Positions 57,144-64,000 of a DNA stretch of 64,000 bases are shown piece by piece (within the stretch, counting starts at the first letter, position 1; each line of letters begins with the position of its first letter). The stretch covers positions 461,939,376 through 462,003,375 of the forward strand of contig NC_134710.1 in assembly GCF_043290135.1 (NCBI RefSeq), written 5' to 3'. This DNA comes from Rhipicephalus microplus (Eukaryota > Arthropoda > Arachnida > Ixodida > Ixodidae). The translations under genes and the position numbers were made by a program. The notes under the pieces are model-generated. The model did no database searches. It was given only the letters and a program-made list of their open reading frames with translations, and was not told the DNA's origin.

Positions 57144-58697
57144 CGTGTCTACTTCATATGGGGGCGATGTGCTGCCTCCAGCACAAAGACGCGTGGACTT
57201 CCGACCCCAGAGGGATCCGGGCATCGACCTCGGCATGGCGCTCCGCAGTTGCGCACATCGGCTGACGAGAGCACTGAATTTTTTTCGCCTCTTCTTCACG
57301 GCGGAGGTGATCCGCGCAATATGTCTCAACACCAACAAGTATGCGTGGACTCACATACTTGAAAAGCCGACATACAGTGAGAAAGACGGATCGTGGAAGG
57401 AAGTGACGCCGGAGGAGATGATGAAGTTCATCGGACTCCTGATGAATATGGGGATATTAGAACTTCCACGTCTAAATTTGTACTGGAGTACAACTAAAAT
57501 GCTTTCTGGACTTCTTCCGCCAAAAGTCATGTCAAGGCGGCGTTTCACCGCACTTCTGGCCAAGCAGCATGTTTCGGATCCCGAATGGCGCTACCGCATA
57601 AAAAACTAGACAAGGTGTCTTGGCTTCTTTAACACATCAATGACTGCTCTGCAACGTTTTTCCAGCCGTATCTCGGAATTTCAGTTGATGAAAGAATGAT
57701 TAAATCCAAAGCGCGCTCCGAAATTCGGCAGTACATTCGAAACAAAGTTCTGAAATGGGGATACAAATTGTGGGTTCTTGCAGATCCGAAGACCGGCTAC
57801 ACCATTCAATTCATAGTTTACACGGGGAAGCGTGAAAAACCAAGCACAAATGGGCTGGCATTCAATGTGGTGACGAAGATTTGCGACAAATACCTTGACC
57901 GTGGCCATGTCATTTACATGGACAATTTCTATACGTCCACATCTCTTCTTGTGCACTTGCTACAACGCAAGACACTCGCGTGTGGCACTACTAGAAAAGA
58001 TCGCCGCGGGTTCCCATCAGAATTGAAAAATATCACCTGGGAAAAAAAAGCCAAGAGAGGGGACATTCGCTGGCTACGGGATAAGGGGGTATTGTACCTT
58101 CAGTGAAAGGATCGGCGTGTTGTGCATATGGTTAGCACAGCTCACACCGCTAACGCTCACGTGCTCGCTAAGAGAAGGGAAAAGAAAAACGGGAAGTGGG
58201 AGCAGATCACAATCAGGAAACCTAAACTCATCGACGAATATAATGCCGGCATGTTAGGGGTCGACAAGTCTGACGAGCTGATTGCTTCTTATAATGTTCT
58301 TAGAAAATGCGTCCGCTGGTGGAAGACGTTGTTCTTCCACTGCATTGATATCGCAGCTCTGAACAGCTACATTCTTTTTGAAGCACATCGGAGCCAAAAT
58401 CCAGAAACACCTGAACTTTCTAGGCTGTCTCGCTTCGATCAGCTAGCTTTTAGGACAGAACTCGTACATCAACTTCTTCAGATAGAGGACACCGCACCAG
58501 CTTCTATTCCTCCCATTCCAATTCGGCCACCCACAGCTGTACAGCACCAGCCTGAACGATTGGAGATACGTTACAACTGTAACAAGTGCTACCAAGAAAA
58601 CAAATCTCAACACAAGACAGACGAACGTTTTCTGTCGCACCTGCAATGTATATTTGTGCTTCACAACGAGAAACTGTTTTGGTGCCTGGCACACTGA

Positions 58698-59429
58698 TCT
58701 TCCTGAGTGAACAAATTATAGCTCGAGAAGTTCTTCAGCTATAACTTTAATTTTTTCAATCCTAGTCGAATACGCTGCTTTAAATATTTTGCATCTCTCA
58801 TAATTTTGCATAACTTTATACTCGGAAAATATAAGTAAATCATTACATTTGTTGTGAACGTACCTAATTATTTGTGTTTGTCAATTTTTGTTACCTATTT
58901 AGATCTGCCAGTTCTTTCGACAAATGTACCTTTCAAACCCTACATTTAGTACTTGCATTTTGGTATGTAATATTTTGCTGAAAAATTTTTTTCTTGAAAA
59001 AAAAATCTCGCTTAGGACCAACTCAGAACTTCACTATTTTGCTATGCATCAGGCAATTTTTTTTGTAACTCAAAAACAGCTTCGTCAATTTTAACAATTC
59101 ATCTAAATATAATGTTGCCCTGTGATTGCAAAACATTTTGTATAATTCAGAATTCCTCAGAAAAATTTAGTGTTGGAGATATCGCTTCGTTTTTAAAAAA
59201 AATTCTTGAAAAGTTTATAATTTTTTTGTATACAAATTTTTTGCGTCAAATAAATTTCTTTAATTGTTTCAAAATAAAAAGCATTCAAAAGTATGTTCAT
59301 TCGTCTTTATTTTGATGTATTGCATGGCACTGTAAACCTAGTAGCAACAGCACAGAAAATTCCTAGCTGCAACATACAAAAATAGGCCAATTTTCTCGTG
59401 GTAAGGAAAGAGCAAAACAGGCACCTTCT
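58698..59429. other. AT-rich region after piggyBac
   Basis: Very AT-rich, with many T/A homopolymers and no supported gene. It may include the 3' end of the piggyBac element; terminal repeats were not recognised. Confidence 0.5.
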
Positions 59430-60265
59430 TACTAACAAAATGACCCAAGAAAACCAGAATGGCCGGCGCCTCGCGTGGGCGGAAGCCTTGGCTCGCCATT
59501 ATAGATCTAAACCCGGCGTGTTCTACGTGGGCGCCTCAGGCCCAAACCGTGGGACATCGTGTACAGCCGCTGTAACACACGAGAACCTATCGGGCTCAGA
59601 TTCCGAACGCGCAACTTAATCCACACCAAGGAAGTCGTGATTGAATTGGCAGCTTGTCCCCACAGATAGCAAATCATCATCTCACACTCTCGCGGGGCCT
59701 GGGGAAACATCGTAAACGTCTGTGTCACGTATACCTAGCCTATCGAATCGTGCAACGTTTCGACTATGAAGGAATTCATACGCCTGCCGTATAGTTTGGG
59801 CTCTGGTATCGGCTCCTGCTCACGAAGGGAATGAGGCGGATGCTGTCCGCGCCCACGCGCTCTCTCACCAGACACAAGTTCCCACTCGCCTTCCCCGATC
59901 AGGACGGACTCTAATTGAATCAGCGTATTCATTCCACGAAATCGTGTGACATTGACAATGCGACCGCAGTCTTTATCCAAGCCCATGTGAAGGTCTGAGT
60001 AAAACGAAGAAGGGGCTTTTACTCTGACTATAGCCATTCAGGAACACTATGCTGTGCCCGGCATCGCTCAAACAATTCCATCCTCCCCTTGCCCGACAGT
60101 CGCTCACACTGTGGGGAGAAATATTGGGGCATCTACTACATGGTGTGGGCCTGCCCCTTCGTCCTGCTATACCCCCTGTCGCCAACCCTACTCAGTAGGT
60201 GTGGGAGGCAACGCAGGGGAGCTATTCTCACGGTGTCTCATTCGCGGACATGTCCGATTCGGCCT
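59430..60265 (+). pseudogene. Degenerate LINE ORF2 end (RNase H and C-terminal tail)
   Basis: Plus-strand pieces read AWAEALARHYRSKPGVFYVGASG (RNase H start; the expected Asp of V-D-A-S is Gly), VWAPAHEGN-EADAVRAHAL near 59780-59850 (RNase H end, as in W-x-P-A-H-x-x-x-x-N-E-x-A-D), and MVWACP near 60140 (C-terminal zinc-finger tail). Several frame changes and stops separate them. The family differs from LINE E/F. The call rests on short motifs. Confidence 0.55.
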
Positions 60266-60337
60266 CCACTGATTGGCTGGAGCTGGCGTGCAGCGCACCA
60301 CCTGTTTCCAGTCTTTCTTTCGTAACGTCATTTTGAC

Positions 60338-60506
60338 ATAACGATAGTTGTAGCGCGAGAACAAAACAACGACACTGAGACAAGAAGGACACGAAGTACA
60401 CGAGCGCTCGTGTCCTTCGTGTCTCTGTGTCATCGTTTTGTTTTAGAGCTATAACTATATCGCCATGCCATAGCGACTAGCCCAAGCTGCCACACTTCTA
60501 AGTTTC
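60338..60506. mobile_element. Miniature Penelope-like fold-back
   Basis: Two inverted copies of the Penelope-like 3' terminus (GCGCGAGAACAAAAC, AAGGACACGAA...) meet at GAGCGCTC near 60401-60408. The right side carries the extra segment AGCCCAAGCTGCCACACTTC, which the large fold-back has on its left side. Flanks TCATTTTGAC / TCATCTTGAC are a likely 10-bp target duplication with one mismatch. Confidence 0.8.
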
Positions 60507-61296
60507 ATCTTGACGCCATGCAGCTTTAAAACTCTCGACACAAATGAGAATGCCGGATTGCGTTTTGCCACAATAAATACTGCCCGAACCGCTTTTAGAC
60601 GCACATCTCTGGTACCCTGCATGAACTATATAGCCACGTTAGCTTTTGAATTAGGCGTAACGTGGCGGCCCGCCTGACACACCTGGAGGGTCGTTACGCA
60701 TTCCCTGCATCGCTCTTCAAACAACTTGACATGTTCATACGCACGTTTAGACTTGTCAAGTTTGCTTAAGAGTCCTGTTGCTGTACATTTGGTCCACTTA
60801 GTTCCTTTTTACGCTGGGAATGTGGTGCGGATTCGCTCATGCCGTCATGACTCACCGTAATTTTGCGTAAATCAATGCGCTCCGGCGAATTGGACACCAC
60901 AAGAATAGATCCACTGCTTGGCTGTTATGACCTTCAGGCCCAAAGGCCTTGGTTCGACGAACAGCAGCTGACGCCAGTCCAGTGGTGTCCCGTATATTAG
61001 GGTTTCACACCTACTAGTTGTGGGTGCCGTCTTCTTAGGCGGTGGTCCATGTACACCTCCCTTGTTTCTGTGGTGAAAGTTGTTACCATCAGCATGTCCA
61101 ATAAAAAACAACCTAGTCGGCGAACACAATGTGGACGCCGCGCCTGCCTTGGAGTCATCACTTCCTTGCACCATGTTTTGTTTATATGGTCCACACGTTC
61201 GAAAACCTCGCATGGAGAAACCGAGCACGGGGAAACACGCAACGCGATTCTTATCGTTGCGACATGTGCGTCGCCTCCGCGTTATTGCGTCAGGCG

Positions 61297-61370
61297 CGTG
61301 TGTAGGGTCGCGAATAAGGAGCCTTCATGTGCGCGCGTCTCCGTGTTTTAGGGTGGTGACAACTCTGATC
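61297..61370 (+). repeat. Dispersed repeat, inverted partner at 63.5 kb
   Basis: GGAGCCTTCATGTGCGCG, then TCTCCGTGTTTTAGGGTGGT. The same order appears on the minus strand at about 63540-63460, with small differences. Similarity fades on both sides. Confidence 0.6.
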
Positions 61371-63459
61371 ATGGTTGCTTACAACTGGCTAAAACGGCCC
61401 GCATACTTGACGGGCTGCCATGCTGGTTCTGAGTGGTCGCTCATTTACATTGACAGCAGCGTGGGTTTCAACGAGAAGAGGCTTTTTTTTTGTATAGGAA
61501 GTGCTGAAGGCTGGAGGGTTGTTTTCCGAAGTTAGCCGTGGTTTGGTAGAACAGGAAAGACATGTTCGTGACTCGATTTTGTATAAAATACTGTTAAAAC
61601 AGTTCTTTTCTCCCACTTGGTAGACCCACTGCTTTGGCGGAGTGAGGTTATTTAGGGAGCCTATATTTGGGAGGGAGAGAACCTCGATGTCACTATGAAT
61701 GGACTTCAATGTCTGCGCGCCATTAATGAAGCTTATTCACCTTAGCACTGCAAATACCTCAAAGGCCTCTTAGTGCAAGGCTCGAAACCGTGCTGTTTAT
61801 ATGATGGAACTCGTAACGACAGGGAAGGCAAAACAAACAACCGGGTAGCTCGCGATGTTCTCTGTAAACCGAATAGCTCAGCTAACCTGTTTCTCATACC
61901 CTAAACATTGCGTTTCTCCGTAATATAATTTCTTACAGCAAGTTTAGTCCCTACGAACAAATCAGTACAATGACTGCTTAAAAACCTTACAAGCTGTAAG
62001 CATTGCCCGAAAAAGTAGGGCATTCAAACACGTTACACCACCCTCCCCCTACGCCCACAAGCCTGTGTATTAGGCTAGAAGAAAAGCAAAGGGGAGCAAC
62101 GAGGGACAAATCAAGTTTTTCCAGGTCAGATTTTATTGCACACAGCATCCAAACGGCATCTGGCCTTGTGTCTTCAAACCATCCTGCCTCCTTTGCTGGA
62201 AGCTTGTGTCCTCGCAGTGGGCCTAGAGTAAAGCTATAAGACAAAAAATCACACATGGCTCCGACCACATATACGGAGTCCATACACATTTTCTCTATAA
62301 GCACTAAATAAAAGGGGAGTTTACGATATCAAATCATCTGTGTGTCTGGTTATGAAACAAAACAACGACACAAATAACGATGCACCACATAGGGAATATT
62401 TGAGTTATGGGCTGACAACCGACTTGCTTAGTGCACATATACTGCTCCGTTCACGACCGACGGATAGGCAGGAGGATGGACGGACACGAACAGTAAATTT
62501 GTCGCATTCTATTTTAATAAATACAAGTCCTGTTTGCAGTTATTGAGCAAGTTTCGGTGTGGTTGCGCGTGTCATTGAAGCGAAGAATGAATACCCCATG
62601 GCAAGCCACACAAAAAGTTAGTTGCGTTGCAACTGTGCAAGACAAGCGCCTACGGGGAACGCGTTCATCGGCTCGTCTGTCTACTTCTCCAAATGCCCTT
62701 CCTCAGCAACCGAGGTAAAATTGCAGGAATGCGAACATCTGCCAGAAAAGGAAGAAGCCAATGGGAGCGTCTGTAGGTGGTTTACAGGCCTGGCGTTTTA
62801 ACCGACAAAGTGCAGATAGTGAATGCATGCAGGACCACACATTCGACTAGTCATATCATTCGATTGAGGAACTGCGCTTCGACTACAAAAATAAACAAGC
62901 ATACTCAACCATCTTCCGCTCGCACAGCGTAGCCGAACGAAGCCTCATTCATTATTATACTGTGCACGTTGTCGTGCTTACTTTGCTCAAACTGCTTTTC
63001 GTTGCATGGCTAAGTCAGCCATTTCACGAAATGTGCGGTGATATACTCAACCCGCTCGCAATACAACGGGTACTCACCTCACAAACACGGCGAGAAGTAG
63101 TCGCCTCCAAGCAATCTCACTTCACTTGTGTAGCCCAGCGTTTCCGTTGGCTAGAGGAAGTCGGGAACTAGAAAGGTCTCCAGATGGTTTTGCATTGTGG
63201 CACGCAGCACCCTGGCATATGAACTTGAAAATTCTTTTATGTGTGGTTAGAACGAGGATGGTGTCGTAGCGGAAGCTACATCTATGGGGTAATGAAACGC
63301 AGCTCATACCACAGCTTGCACACCCGCACCAACATGCAGCTGGTGCAGTGCGACGGAGCAGGAACGCCTGGCCGCAAGAACCAACATGGTGCCTGTTGCC
63401 ACGGAAACCGGGACTGGCAACATTGTGAGCGGGTGGCGGCAAGTGGTGGGTCAAAGGCT

Positions 63460-63540
63460 GACACCACCCTAAAACACTAAAACACGGAGATTCGCGCACA
63501 TGAAGGCTCCCTAGTCGCGAGCAAAGCTGCGAAACAGCCT
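63460..63540 (-). repeat. Dispersed repeat, inverted partner of 61.3 kb
   Basis: Minus strand reads CTAGGGAGCCTTCATGTGCG, then ATCTCCGTGTTTTAG and GGGTGGTGTC. Unknown family. Confidence 0.6.
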
Positions 63541-64000
63541 GCTGGCGCTAAAAACGTTGCCCCACCCTGCCGCCTTCATGAAAGGCAGATATAGTCTTTT
63601 GTGTCACATTTCTAAGGAAGCTTCACTGATCGGTTTACTCGTATACGGACCAACTGCTAGTTTTTCCATTGTGCTCACCTTACACAGCCACTTTCACGTA
63701 ATATGGTGGTCGGTGCGTCCATTTGAGATTTATATTGAAGCAAACAGGGTAGCCTCTTGTGTTAAGCTCAACTCGTCGAGCAAGAAATTTGGGCGCCAGG
63801 TCACAGCGGTAGTTCATATTCGAAGCTGATACCCCCAACTCGGCGAGCGTCCAAGTAAGTGGAGGCGATGCGCACTCGCTTTCTTGAAAATTTCCCGAAA
63901 ATTTGTCACAATTGCTGCCACTGTACAGCCTTATAGTCCGCATTGCCACGAGCTCTGTAACTCACACTGAGCGCGATGGTATATCAGCTCGAGGTCGCGC

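Larger units (their letters stand above)
56688..58697 (+). pseudogene. piggyBac-type transposase, interrupted
   Basis: Starts at ATG 56688 with a Ser/Asp/Glu-rich amino end, split by a SINE at 56770-56924. A possible intron is at 57048-57143. The body has PEEMMKFIGLLMNMG and LPRLNLYWS. Past a TAG at 57607 and a frame change comes VDERMIKSKARS (first catalytic Asp), then WGYKLWVLADPKTGYT, YMDNFYTS (second Asp) and GTTRKDRRGFP. A TGA at 58104 stands where Trp is usual (QWKD). LGVDKSDEL carries the third Asp. The cysteine-rich tail (CNKCYQENK...CLAH) ends at 58697. All three Asp of the DDD triad survive, but SINE, stops and frameshift make it inactive. In live elements this enzyme cuts and pastes at TTAA. 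Confidence 0.93.
60507..64000. other. Intergenic, no gene recognised
   Basis: No recognisable domain on either strand. It contains an inverted pair of repeats (about 61297-61370 and 63460-63540) and a short GGAC-type patch near 62455-62490. Frames of 100-150 codons at 61080-61535, 60872-61228, 61987-62304 and 63122-63499 have no motif I recognise. Confidence 0.5.

Noticed and set aside
61080..61535. 151-codon plus frame
   Set aside because: It overlaps a dispersed repeat and frames on the other strand, with no recognisable domain or splice context.

Overview
This 64 kb window looks like arthropod nuclear DNA, most probably a hard tick (Ixodida). The best taxonomic clue is four copies of a tRNA-headed SINE that matches what I recall of the ixodid SINE 'Ruka'. 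It fits with the other content: CR1/L2-like and I-clade LINEs, a Ty3/gypsy element, Penelope-like fold-backs, P-like and piggyBac transposase remnants, long AT microsatellites and GGAC-rich minisatellites. I found no host gene that I can name. The window is essentially a layered graveyard of transposable elements.

Layout, left to right. 0.8-1.9 kb: minus-strand Ty3/gypsy pol relic. 3.6-9.6 kb: AT microsatellites holding a 72-bp-arm fold-back and a complete Ty3/gypsy element with 193-bp LTRs, gag, and a pol broken only by stop codons. 12.7-13.6 kb: a non-autonomous element with short terminal inverted repeats and internal tandem repeats. 14.1 kb: full-length SINE with target duplication. 16.0-16.8 kb: possible two-exon gene end. 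18.7-19.9 kb: P-like transposase in which a THAP domain is joined directly to the transposase C-terminal part. 20.2-24.7 kb (plus) and 31.1-35.7 kb (minus): two near-full-length CR1/L2-like LINEs (A and B) whose ORF1 has an SGNH esterase domain; fragments C and D lie at 25.1-26.7 kb. 28.2-30.1 kb: a Penelope-like palindrome carrying GIY-YIG coding sequence in both arms, later split by another retroposed repeat. 39.2-45.0 and 46.1-52.3 kb: two I-clade LINEs (E and F) in the same orientation, with target duplications and a mosaic divergence pattern. 56.7-58.7 kb: piggyBac transposase pseudogene interrupted by a SINE. 59.4-60.5 kb: LINE RNase H relic and a miniature Penelope-like fold-back. The rest is unrecognised intergenic DNA.

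No genes here work together in a pathway. The relationships are those of insertion order: SINE into piggyBac, repeat X into the Penelope fold-back, LINE A into repeat Y, gypsy into an AT microsatellite. The only long intact frames are ORF1 of LINE B, ORF1 of LINE E and gag of the gypsy element. I did not find a convincing new multi-gene system. The most informative observations are the nested Penelope palindrome, the mosaic LINE pair, the THAP-transposase internal deletion, and lesions shared by LINE copies A and B.
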